NCBI GenBank assembly: GCA_963825845.1
Contig: CAWGVL010000064.1
Location: 34,106-98,105 of the forward strand
Length of the DNA stretch: 64,000 nt
Direction of reading: 5' to 3'
Source: DASQDN01 sp963825845
GTDB lineage: Bacteria > Acidobacteriota > Terriglobia > Bryobacterales > Bryobacteraceae
Shown here: in pieces, positions 32,694-40,487 of the stretch
Layout of the letters: each line of letters begins with the position of its first letter
Position numbering within the stretch: the first letter of the stretch is position 1
Translations under genes and position numbers: made by a program
Notes under the pieces: generated by a model
Database searches by the model: none
Seen by the model: only the letters and a program-made list of their open reading frames with translations
What the model was told of the DNA's origin: nothing

Positions 32694-32855
32694 ATGAAAA
32701 CTACGTGTCCTCATTGTGGCTGGAGTAACACTCGTAGATCGATGCGGGCGACGCTAACGGATCGGTTTTTGCGTTTGTTTTTCTTATCGCCGTTTCGGTG
32801 CCGTGTTTGCCTGAAACGCTTCTATTCGTTCACGAGTTTAACCAAGTCGGCTTAA
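32694..32855 (+). CDS. Small four-cysteine zinc-ribbon protein
   Basis: A 53-residue ORF starting ATG at 32694 and ending TAA at 32853-32855. It has CPHC near the N-terminus and CRVC near the C-terminus, an arrangement that would bind one zinc ion. Between them is a basic and aromatic stretch (RFLRLFFLSPF). Very short proteins of this form (CP-x-C ... PFRC-x-x-C-x-RF) are frequent in Acidobacteriota and Cyanobacteria, by recollection. A -10-like TATCTT lies 11 bases upstream. Function is unknown, with nucleic-acid binding possible. Confidence 0.6.
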   Translation: MKTTCPHCGWSNTRRSMRATLTDRFLRLFFLSPFRCRVCLKRFYSFTSLTKSA

Positions 32856-32980
32856 TTTCAGCAGTCCCCACTCGCCCCGCTTGCCATCCGAGCCGCTGCG
32901 GCAGCCGATAAACCTGTGACATCGACGGTTTAGCTCCAGAAAGATGGGCTTCCTGATGTCCTGTGGTACCGTAAAACCAA

Positions 32981-33241
32981 ATGGCATACGTTATCGCCGA
33001 ACCCTGCATTGGAACCAAAGACACGGCTTGCGTGGACGCGTGCCCGGTTGACTGTATTCACCCGAAGAAGGATGATCCACGATTCGAGAATGAGGAGCTG
33101 CTTTTCATCGACCCGGTCGAGTGCATCGATTGCGGAGCGTGCGTGCCGGTCTGCCCGGTTTCTGCCATCTTTGCGCTAGATGACCTCCCGGAAAAGTGGT
33201 CCGGCTTTACTCAGCGGAATGCCGCCTTTTTTGGCCGGTAA
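32981..33241 (+). CDS. Seven-iron-type ferredoxin
   Basis: An 86-residue ferredoxin with two cluster sites. The N-terminal set (ACVDACPVDCIH with Cys9) is the 3Fe-4S/4Fe-4S type and CIDCGACVPVCPVSAI is a classical 4Fe-4S site. It is a soluble one-electron carrier. The ATG at 32981 has TACCGT ending eight bases upstream and no Shine-Dalgarno, again a near-leaderless start. A strong terminator follows 29 bases after the stop, so it is probably a single-gene transcript. Confidence 0.92.
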   Translation: MAYVIAEPCIGTKDTACVDACPVDCIHPKKDDPRFENEELLFIDPVECIDCGACVPVCPVSAIFALDDLPEKWSGFTQRNAAFFGR

Positions 33242-33269
33242 ACTTCCATCTACTCCAGTGAGTTGAGGG

Positions 33270-33296
33270 CCCCTCCGGTGATCGGAGGGGTTTTGC
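33270..33296 (+). terminator. Intrinsic terminator after ferredoxin
   Basis: An eight-base GC-rich stem (CCCCTCCG / CGGAGGGG, loop GTGAT) is followed by TTTTGCTTTTT. It lies just before the convergent queD stop. Confidence 0.85.
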
Positions 33297-33301
33297 TTTT
33301 T

Positions 33302-33682
33302 CTACGGCCGGTAGACAGCTATGCTGGTGTCCGTTTCCCACACTTTAATCTGGGACACGCGGGACGGAGCCTCGCCGTTCTGGAAATCGAGCCGCCGCGA
33401 TACTTCGTCGTAAAAGTACTTCGCCATATTCTCCGCGGACGGATTTATGACTGTGAACGGTTCGAGATCGTTGATAAACTGATGATCCAGCCGATCTGCG
33501 ACTTCGCGCACCGCTTTTTTTAGCTCGACAAAATCAACAAGAAGGCCGATACGGTTGAGCTTCTCGCCCTCCACGGTGATCTGTACCCGGTAATTGTGGC
33601 CGTGGACGTTTTCACACTTGCCCTTATACTCGCGCAGAGCGTGTCCCGCGGCAAACGTCTGTTCCACGGTTACTTCAAACAT
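33302..33682 (-). CDS. queD: 6-carboxytetrahydropterin synthase
   Basis: A 126-residue QueD/PTPS-family enzyme that makes 6-carboxytetrahydropterin from dihydroneopterin triphosphate in queuosine synthesis. The zinc ligands are His14 (FAAGHAL), His27 and His29 (ENVHGHNY), with catalytic Cys23 four residues before the HGH. LDHQFIND and PSAENMAKYF complete the active site. Length is typical. No other queuosine gene is nearby. A GATACT box (33690-33695, reverse) ends seven bases before the ATG. Confidence 0.9.
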   Translation of the reverse strand: MFEVTVEQTFAAGHALREYKGKCENVHGHNYRVQITVEGEKLNRIGLLVDFVELKKAVREVADRLDHQFINDLEPFTVINPSAENMAKYFYDEVSRRLDFQNGEAPSRVSQIKVWETDTSIAVYRP

Positions 33683-33714
33683 ACTTCGGAGTATCCCACC
33701 TCTTAAGGGTACAA

Positions 33715-35649
33715 CTATGGCATAGCGGCCCAGAACGCCTCAACATCACGGATGTTTGTCGTAAATCGATAATCCGGAAGACTATCGAAGAAAACCTGCC
33801 CATACCGCTGCTTGGTAATGCGGTTGTCCAGGATCGATACGACTCCTCGATCCGCCTTACTCCGGATCAACCGGCCAAACCCCTGCTTGAGTGCAAGCGC
33901 CGCTTGTGGAATTTGATAGGAATAAAAGGGTTCTCCCCCCTCTTCCCGTACCGCCTTAACCCGGGCTTCGACGATGGGATCGCTAGGAACTGCGAACGGC
34001 AGCTTGTCGATGATGACGCAACTCAACTGCTCCCCTTGAACATCGACGCCTTGCCAGAAGGACGACGTCGCGAACAATACTGCGTTCGGCGTAGAACGGA
34101 ACTCCTCCAAAAGAGCGCTGCGAGGAGCGGTTCCCTGCAGCAGGGTCGGGTACTCGATTTCGAAGGAGATCCGGTCGTAAACCAAACGCATCTGCTGGTA
34201 GCTGGTGAACAGGACAAACGCACGCCCGCGGCTCAATCCGAGCAGGCGAACGATCTCCTCGGAGGCAGCGGACGTGAATGCGGGGTTCCGCGGGTCCGGA
34301 AGATGCTGTGGGACATAAAGCAGCGCCTGATGCTGGTAATCGAATGGGCTCTCAACGATCAACGTGCGCGCATTCCGCAGACCGAGGCGTTCTTCTGCAA
34401 AATCAAACCCGCCGGCCACCGCAAGTGTCGCCGAAGTCAGCACGATCGTGTCGACACGTTCAAGCAACTTGTCCGTCAGAATTGAGGAAACGTCAATAGG
34501 CGTCGCCTGTAAATGAACACTCCGCGAACGCTTCTCTATCCAATAGACAAATGATTTCTGGGGGCTCTCCATCCAGAATTGAAGTCGATAGCGGTACTCC
34601 TCCGTCCGGCGATGCAGCGGTAAAATCTCTTCCGGCGCGTTCTTGATGAGGCTTAGCTGAAGCGCGACGAGCTCGATCGAACGCAGGAAGTGATCATAAA
34701 CATCCCGGTTCTCTTCAAGGAACGCATCGTGATGCCGGAACGCAGTGCGGCCCTCGTTTGCGGCGAAGAGTCCAAAGAACCTGATCGACATGTCATGAAC
34801 GACTTGCAGGATCCGGTCCAGTTCGGCGGATCCGCAGTTTTTCATGCGTGCGATCGCGGCGACGTCGCGTCGGAGATCATCGATTTGTGTGCTGCTGACC
34901 GAGATGCCGAAATACTGCCCGATGACATCTTCGATCTCATGCGCTTCATCGAAGATGACAGCGGAGTACTCGGGGATGATTTGCGTGAAATCGTCATCTT
35001 TTAAAGCGAGATCGGCAAAAAACAGATGGTGGTTGACGATGATGATGTCGCTCTCGAGCGCGCGCTGATGCATCAGGGTGAGAAAGCATCGCTCGAATTG
35101 GGGACACTTCTGCCCAGTGCACATATCCCGTCGCGCGTCGAGTTTCGACCAGACGGAACTTTGTTCGGGAAGTTCGCGGATTTCTGCGCGATCGCCGGTC
35201 TCCGTAGTCTTTTCCCACTCCCGGATAATTCGAAAATCGGAGATCTCATCGAGACCTGAAAGGATCGGAGTCCGCTCCGCATCGTAGATCTTCTGCCGGC
35301 ACGCGAAATTGTTGCGGCCTTTCATGTAGCAGACCCGCAGTGGAGTCGACAGATGCTGCTGCAGAAACGGAATGTCCTTGTAGAAGATCTGCTCCTGAAG
35401 GTTCTTCGTACCCGTGGAAATAACGATGCGTTTTCCGGACAGGATGGCCGGGATCAGGTAGGCCAGGGTTTTTCCCGTTCCCGTCCCGGCCTCGACGAGG
35501 AGCGTCCGCTTGTCCTCGATCGCAGATTGTACGGCCTTCGCCATCTCGAGCTGGCCGGGCCGGTGCTCATAGTTGGTGTGCCACTGCGCGAGAAGTCCAC
35601 GCGGTGAGAAGAAGCTTTTCGCGGTGAGCGTTCGAGCGGGAGAGGACAT
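33715..35649 (-). CDS. DinG/XPD-family ATP-dependent DNA helicase
   Basis: A 644-residue superfamily 2 helicase of the DinG/YoaA group. It has Walker A EAGTGTGKT (53-61), DEAH in VIFDEAHEIED, and C-terminal motifs LTSATL, FATSSFWQGVD and GRLIRSKADRG. Four cysteines typical of an iron-sulfur cluster are visible (NFACRQK, DMCTGQKCPQF and ERCFL). It unwinds DNA with 5'-3' polarity in this family and is linked to replication and repair. The start ATG at 35649 gives the expected N-terminus; a TATTCT box lies about 20 bases upstream. queD follows 32 bases downstream on the same strand. Confidence 0.9.
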   Translation of the reverse strand: MSSPARTLTAKSFFSPRGLLAQWHTNYEHRPGQLEMAKAVQSAIEDKRTLLVEAGTGTGKTLAYLIPAILSGKRIVISTGTKNLQEQIFYKDIPFLQQHLSTPLRVCYMKGRNNFACRQKIYDAERTPILSGLDEISDFRIIREWEKTTETGDRAEIRELPEQSSVWSKLDARRDMCTGQKCPQFERCFLTLMHQRALESDIIIVNHHLFFADLALKDDDFTQIIPEYSAVIFDEAHEIEDVIGQYFGISVSSTQIDDLRRDVAAIARMKNCGSAELDRILQVVHDMSIRFFGLFAANEGRTAFRHHDAFLEENRDVYDHFLRSIELVALQLSLIKNAPEEILPLHRRTEEYRYRLQFWMESPQKSFVYWIEKRSRSVHLQATPIDVSSILTDKLLERVDTIVLTSATLAVAGGFDFAEERLGLRNARTLIVESPFDYQHQALLYVPQHLPDPRNPAFTSAASEEIVRLLGLSRGRAFVLFTSYQQMRLVYDRISFEIEYPTLLQGTAPRSALLEEFRSTPNAVLFATSSFWQGVDVQGEQLSCVIIDKLPFAVPSDPIVEARVKAVREEGGEPFYSYQIPQAALALKQGFGRLIRSKADRGVVSILDNRITKQRYGQVFFDSLPDYRFTTNIRDVEAFWAAMP

Positions 35650-35701
35650 CCGTACTTACTGCTTCTTCTTAGAATACGGGAGGGAGCCGTCTCGACAAAG
35701 C

Positions 35702-35728
35702 AAAAGCCCCGCGGTAGTGCTGCGGGGC
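35702..35728 (-). terminator. Intrinsic terminator downstream of tatA
   Basis: GCCCCGC (35706-35712) and GCGGGGC (35722-35728) pair around a nine-base loop. On the minus strand the hairpin is followed by TTTTG, so it ends the tatA transcript ahead of the dinG-like gene. Confidence 0.75.
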
Positions 35729-35791
35729 CGTGGTGTCTCGTTGTAACGAACCGCTGGAAACTCGCCCACAGTGCGGGCAGGTCGGAAGCCG

Positions 35792-35959
35792 CTATGCCTG
35801 CTTCTTTTCGTCGGCTCTGTCAGGGTCCTTCAAGGCAGACTTGAAGTTCCGGATTCCTTCTCCCAAACCCTTCGCTACCTCAGGGATCTTTCGTCCGCCA
35901 AAAAGCAGGACTGCGATACCGAGAACGATGAGAAGTTCAGGCAAGCCAATAGACCTCAT
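35792..35959 (-). CDS. tatA: Twin-arginine translocase subunit TatA/TatE
   Basis: A 55-residue protein with the N-terminal hydrophobic helix (LPELLIVLGIAVLLF), the conserved FGGRKIPE hinge, the amphipathic helix VAKGLGEGIRNFKSALK and a charged tail. It forms the protein-conducting part of the Tat system for folded proteins; the DUF1501 protein here is a possible client. No tatB or tatC is nearby, which is common for lone tatA genes. The ATG at 35959 has GGAGG five bases upstream. The gene ends at TAG 35792-35794 and is followed by a terminator. Confidence 0.92.
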   Translation of the reverse strand: MRSIGLPELLIVLGIAVLLFGGRKIPEVAKGLGEGIRNFKSALKDPDRADEKKQA

Positions 35960-35994
35960 TCGGCCTCCTTCCTATGTGACACTAACCATTGTAA

Positions 35995-36009
35995 CGCTAA
36001 AATTTAGCG
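35995..36009. promoter_or_regulatory. Palindrome between tatA and the small basic ORF
   Basis: CGCTAAA-A-TTTAGCG is a perfect seven-base inverted repeat. It contains a TAAAAT -10 candidate (35998-36003) pointing toward the ORF at 36029. As it lies between two divergent genes, it could bind a regulator of either. Confidence 0.45.
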
Positions 36010-36028
36010 CCGCTCAACCACAGTTCCA

Positions 36029-36187
36029 ATGCCTAAGAAACAAACGTTCGATCAAAAGGCTGAGGTGCGGAAGCTTGCTCGCGAACGCGTCGGAACCGTC
36101 AAACCGTCACGCCCGATCGAACCCAAAGACACCCGCAAGAAGCCGAAGCATCCGAAACCTCTGACCGAGGGAGACGAACCACCCTAG
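36029..36187 (+). CDS. Small basic protein of unknown function
   Basis: A 52-residue, Lys/Arg/Pro-rich ORF (ATG 36029, TAG 36185-36187). It opens MPKKQTFDQKAEVRKLARER and continues VGTVKPSRPIEPKDTRKKPK with a hydrophilic tail. It has no membrane or enzyme motif. A candidate promoter with a palindrome lies just upstream. Its stop shares bases with the speA stop on the other strand (CTAG at 36184-36187). I recall similar short basic ORFs in Acidobacteriota, but the assignment rests on frame integrity, the promoter and the neat tail-to-tail packing. Confidence 0.55.
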   Translation: MPKKQTFDQKAEVRKLARERVGTVKPSRPIEPKDTRKKPKHPKPLTEGDEPP

Positions 36188-38132
36188 TGCTCGGCCGCAT
36201 CTTCCAGGTACGTGTAGCCATTTAGTCCCTGCTCGTAAAACCTGAAGCAGGCGTCCCGATTCCTCATAACCGATACGGCCTTCGAGCAGCGCTGCCTCGA
36301 CGTCCTTCCTGTACTGCTCGAGCAGCATCTGCGAATTGAACTGAACGTAATCGAGCACCTCTCGGACCGTGTCCCCCCGGATCACTGCGTCGAGCAGGAC
36401 ATCGCCGTTATCGCCAAGATTTACGTGAACGGCATTCGTGTCGCCGAACAAGTTGTGCAGATCCCCCAGGATCTCCTGGTACGCGCCCACCAGGAACGCT
36501 CCGAGGTAGTACGGCTTCCCGTTCAATCCGTGTAGACGAAGTGTCTTCTTCACATCCCGGCGGTCGATGAACTGATCCACCTTTCCGTCCGAATCGCAGG
36601 AGATATCCCCCAGTACCGCGTGGCGCGTCGGCGGTTCCTCCAACCGGTGGACCGGCATGATGGGAAATAACTGCTTCACCGCCCAACTGTCCGGCATGCT
36701 CTGGAACAATGAGAAGTTGCAGAAGTACGTGTCTGATAACAGGCTTTCCAGCCCTTCTAACTCCTCGGGGAAATAATCGAGCTCGCCGGCCATGCGCTGA
36801 ATGCGCCTGCAGATCGCCCAATAATAGTTCTCGGCTAAGCTCCTTTGCAGAAGCGGCAAATAGCCCAGGCTGAAAAGATTCAATGCCGCATCGAGAGCCT
36901 GCTGAGCATCGTGGAAACTTTCGAGAAGATTCTTCGAGGTTAGCGATTTGAACGTCTCCTGAAGATCGATCAACGGTTGTTCGGCATCCTCAGGCAATTC
37001 CTGCGGCATGTTCGGTTCGCCGAACTCGCTAATGCCGAGCACGTTGAACACCAGAACGCTGTGGTACGCCGCAACGGCTCGGCCGCTTTCCGTGACGATC
37101 GTCGGGTGCGGTACTTCGGCCTCATCGCACACATTCTGGATGTGGTAGACGATATCGTTCGCGTATTCCTGCAGCGTATAGTTCACGCTCGATTCGAAGT
37201 CGGTCTGCGAGCCGTCGTAGTCGATGCCTAGGCCGCCGCCGACGTCCATGAACTGCAGCCCCGCGCCCGCCTTCTTCAGCTCGACGTAGACGCGGATCGC
37301 TTCGCTAACGGCGCCCTTCACCTGCCGGATGTTCGTGATCTGGCTGCCGAGGTGGAAATGCAGAAGCTGCATGCAGTCCGCCATGCCTCGAGCACGTAGC
37401 GTTTCGAGCACACGGACGGCCTCGCTGATCGTCAATCCGAACTTCGATCGGTAGCCACCCGACGACTTCCACCGTCCTGAACCGCGGCTGGCGAGTTTGA
37501 CTCGTACACCGATGACGCGGCCGAACTCCCATCCGCTCGGCGTGTTTGATGATGAGGTCGAGTTCGGTGAACTTCTCGACAACAGGGATAATCTGCCGGC
37601 CGATCTTCTTGGCGTGCATCGCCATCTCGATGTACTCGTCATCTTTGAATCCATTGCAGATGATTGGAGTATCGTTGTCGGCCAGCGCCATCACCGCCAG
37701 GAGTTCCGGCTTCGAGCCCGCTTCCAGCCCGAAATGATAGGGCCTGCCGTACTCGAAGACCTCCTCGACGACCTGACGCTGCTGGTTCACCTTGATCGGA
37801 AACACACAGCGGTATTCGCCCTTGTATCCGTGCTCTTGAATGGCATTCTGGAACGCCCCGTGAATCTCGCCCAGGCGATGTTTCAGAATTTCGCCGAACC
37901 GAATTAGAATCGGCGGATGAATGCCGCGCAGAACAAGCTTATCGACCAGCTCTTTCAGATCGATGCCGCGCGAGTTGTCTTTGGCCGGATGAACCCAGAG
38001 ATGCCCGTTCGCTCCGACGGAAAAGTAGCCTTTTCCCCAAGCGTTCACATCGTAGAGCTCGGCTGCGTCGCTGACGGTCCACCGTTCGGTGGGTTCGAAA
38101 ACCTGGGCTCCGTCCAAAACCTTCACTGCCAA
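36184..38132 (-). CDS. speA: Biosynthetic arginine decarboxylase, frameshifted
   Basis: A fold-type III PLP decarboxylase that converts arginine to agmatine for polyamine synthesis. The N-terminal half has GYFSVGANGHLWVHP, RCVFPIKVNQQRQVVEEV (PLP lysine) and EAGSKPELLAVMAL. The C-terminal half has LLHFHLGSQITNIRQVKG, MDVGGGLGIDYDGS, TESGRAVAAYHS and GDTVREVLDYVQF, ending GLNGYTYLEDAAEH. Joined length is near 640, as expected. The frame changes near 37480-37500 (after KHAERMGVRPR) and near 36240, close to the end. TTG 38132 is preceded by GGAGGGG. Intact catalytic residues on both sides of the breaks suggest sequence errors, not a dead gene. Confidence 0.88.
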
Positions 38133-38343
38133 TTGTCATCCCCTCCTGAACAACCCTGTAAGGGCTGAAAATTTTAGTGTCCTTCGGATTGCCCCCCGCG
38201 GCAAGTACAATCGGGTCACGAATACGACAAGTGGTAGATGCGGCGGCGAGCAGCTACGTTATAACCATTTCGCATTCGCAGCAATTTCGCCCGAAATTTC
38301 ACGAACGGCGGCTCCACGCCGGGTCTGATTGTACACTGATCGC

Positions 38344-39108
38344 ATGTTACTTGCCGCACGCACCGCTCTCGTCACAGGCGCCAGTAAAGGTGTAGGAAAA
38401 GGCATCGCGCTGGAACTCGCGCGCTCAGGATGCGACGTCGCGGTCAACTATCATTCTGATGCCGCGGGCGCGGACGCGACGGCCGCCGAGATCCAGGCGC
38501 TTGGCCGCCAAGCAATGACCGTGAAAGCCAACGTCGGGATTTCGGCCGATGTCGAGGCGATGTTCCTGGCTGTTTCCAGCCGGTTTCCAAAATTAGACAT
38601 TCTTGTAAATAACGCCGGCGTGCAGACATGGAAAGCATTGCTGGATCTCGAGGAGGCTGAATGGGATCGCGTCATCGACACGAACCTGAAGGGCACATTC
38701 CTTTGCACGCAACGCGCTGCGCGGCAAATGAAAGATAGTGGTGGAGGAAGCATCATCAACATCGGATCCGGCTGCAACAAGGTCGCGTTCCCGCATCTGG
38801 TCGACTACACGGCGAGCAAGGGCGGCGTAGAGATGTTCACAAAAGTCGCGGCGGTTGAACTGGGCCAGTATGACATCCGCGTGAATTGCGTTGCGCCGGG
38901 AGCAATCGAGATCGAACGCACAAAGAACGAAGCGGGAGATTACGGGGGTACGTGGTCAAAACTTACACCGCTCGGTCGTGTCGGCACGCCGCGGGATATA
39001 GGACGAATGGTGGCGTTTCTGGCGAGCGATTCCGCTGATTTCATCTCAGGCCAGACAGTGTGGGTCGATGGCGGCCTGTTTTCTAAACCAGCTTGGCCAT
39101 ACGATTGA
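38344..39108 (+). CDS. SDR-family oxidoreductase (FabG/glucose dehydrogenase-like)
   Basis: A 254-residue classical SDR. It has the cofactor site TGASKGVGKGIAL, the NNAGVQTW segment, catalytic Ser in INIGSGCNK, YTASKGGVEMF and the C-terminal SADFISGQTVWVDGG. It is NAD(P)-dependent; many such proteins are labelled glucose 1-dehydrogenase without proof. TACACT (38332-38337) ends exactly six bases before the ATG at 38344 with no Shine-Dalgarno, suggesting a leaderless message. The open frame runs five codons further upstream, across the promoter. Confidence 0.9.
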   Translation: MLLAARTALVTGASKGVGKGIALELARSGCDVAVNYHSDAAGADATAAEIQALGRQAMTVKANVGISADVEAMFLAVSSRFPKLDILVNNAGVQTWKALLDLEEAEWDRVIDTNLKGTFLCTQRAARQMKDSGGGSIINIGSGCNKVAFPHLVDYTASKGGVEMFTKVAAVELGQYDIRVNCVAPGAIEIERTKNEAGDYGGTWSKLTPLGRVGTPRDIGRMVAFLASDSADFISGQTVWVDGGLFSKPAWPYD

Positions 39109-39109
39109 G

Positions 39110-40069
39110 CTATTCGAGGATCTGACGGTCAAACCCGGCCGCTCGCTTTCCTGCAACCACCGTGTATCGGCGGAGCTTATCCAACTCCCGGCGCGCGATT
39201 GCGGCCCATGAGCTCGTGGGATCCAGCTTTAGATAGGTCTTCCAATGGCGGACGGCATCCATGACATGGCCGCTGCCCTGGAACAATAACGCGAGGTTGT
39301 AGTGGGCATCGGCATAGCTCGGATGCAGCCGGACGGCTTCCTGGTAATGACGTAGCGCTCGTTCGTAGTCGCCGCGCTCGTCGTACAGGTTCGCGATGTT
39401 GAAGTGCGCGAGCGCGTATTTCGGATCGGCCTCCAGCGCTTTGCGATAGTGACCCTCGGCTTTCGAGAATTGACGGGCGTTGAAGAAAATCGTACCGAGG
39501 TTCAGCCATGCTCCAGCCGACGTAGGGTCAAGCGCAACAGCGCTTTCATACGCCTTGATCGCCTCGGGAATTGCGCCCGTCTGCTCGGATTCCAAACCAC
39601 GCTGGAACCACTTCTCCGCAGATTCCCGCCGTCCCCGGCTTTCCTCCGTCTTTTTGCGATCCGGAAACGACACCAGGCGCCTGAGCTCTGCCTGATCGAA
39701 GTTGAAGAGCAACTGCCCCGAGATCGGCTCCATCGAGTGATCGCCGACCTGAACATGGATGCGCTTGCCATCGGAAATGAGCCGAAGCTGCTTCAGAGGA
39801 TCGGTGATGTCTTTCAGGCGCGCACGGACAGCGCTCAGCACGTTCCGGATTCGCGCTGGAGGGATGTGACTCTCGTAGAGCTTGACCAGCGTTCGCAGGG
39901 CAATCAGGTCAGAAAACCCGAAGCGCTCCATGGGCGGAATCAGCCGATGCTTCTCCCAACCGCGCAGTTGCCGCTCGCTTACATCCAACAAGCGCCGGAC
40001 CTCTTCTCGCGAGTAGACGGCCTTCGGAGCGATCTCTGACACCGGAAGAATTGTAGCATTCGAAGGCAT
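39110..40069 (-). CDS. MerR-type HTH protein with TPR repeats
   Basis: A 319-residue protein. Residues 14-80 form a MerR-like winged helix (YSREEVRRLLDVSERQLRGW, RFGFSDLIALRTL), followed by a linker (FDQAELRRLVSFPDRK) and about four TPR repeats (AWLNLGTIFFNARQFSKAEG, ALAHFNIANLYDERGDYERA, DAHYNLALLFQG). DNA binding at one end and protein binding at the other suggest a regulator whose partner docks on the TPR. TTTAAT (40078-40083, reverse) ends eight bases before the ATG. It is divergent from feoAB, with 119 bases between starts. Its targets are unknown. Confidence 0.85.
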   Translation of the reverse strand: MPSNATILPVSEIAPKAVYSREEVRRLLDVSERQLRGWEKHRLIPPMERFGFSDLIALRTLVKLYESHIPPARIRNVLSAVRARLKDITDPLKQLRLISDGKRIHVQVGDHSMEPISGQLLFNFDQAELRRLVSFPDRKKTEESRGRRESAEKWFQRGLESEQTGAIPEAIKAYESAVALDPTSAGAWLNLGTIFFNARQFSKAEGHYRKALEADPKYALAHFNIANLYDERGDYERALRHYQEAVRLHPSYADAHYNLALLFQGSGHVMDAVRHWKTYLKLDPTSSWAAIARRELDKLRRYTVVAGKRAAGFDRQILE

Positions 40070-40150
40070 TTATCGCTATTAAAATCAACGAGGCCCGCGG
40101 TCGCTATTCACGCCTGCAAACGGCTGTCATTCTGCCGGTTCCCAGCTCGC

Positions 40151-40188
40151 TTGACACCACGATTGGGCAGGATCATACTTAAGGGGAA
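40151..40188 (+). promoter_or_regulatory. Promoter of feoAB
   Basis: TTGACA (40151-40156) is a perfect -35. CATACT (40174-40179) is 17 bases downstream. Transcription would start about 40186, close to the ATG at 40189; AAGGGGA just before the ATG may be a partial ribosome-binding site if the start is slightly earlier. No recognisable Fur box was found. Confidence 0.65.
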
Positions 40189-40482
40189 ATGCAACTCAGT
40201 TTCAACAGCGGCGCTTCGGCGCACGCAACTGCAGCTGCTGCCTCGACGCAGAAACCGCTGCGCCGTTTGGCGGATCTTCGCGAGGGCGAAGCGGGCATCA
40301 TTCACTGTATTGATCTGCCTGCCGATTTCGCTACGCGGCTGATGGAACTGGGCTTTCTTCCCGGAATGAGTGTGACTGCGGCCCGTTGTGCGCCCGGCGG
40401 CGATCCTCGCGTGTTTCGCGTGGACGGCTCCGAAGTAGCTCTTCGTCGAGAGACTGCAGCGCAGCTACTTGTTACGATGTAG
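40189..40482 (+). CDS. feoA: Ferrous iron transport protein A
   Basis: A 97-residue FeoA protein with the SH3-like domain at about 24-95 (RRLADLREGEAGIIHCIDL, MELGFLPGMSVTAARCAPGG, EVALRRETAAQLLV). The first 20 residues are an Ala/Ser-rich extension not usual for the family. FeoA binds FeoB and is needed for Fe2+ import. It lies five bases before feoB and has its own promoter. Confidence 0.92.
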   Translation: MQLSFNSGASAHATAAAASTQKPLRRLADLREGEAGIIHCIDLPADFATRLMELGFLPGMSVTAARCAPGGDPRVFRVDGSEVALRRETAAQLLVTM

Positions 40483-40487
40483 GTTTT

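Noticed and set aside
39404..40039. A 211-residue plus-strand frame opposite the MerR-TPR gene
   Set aside because: It mirrors the codon pattern of the real gene and has no homology or ribosome-binding site.
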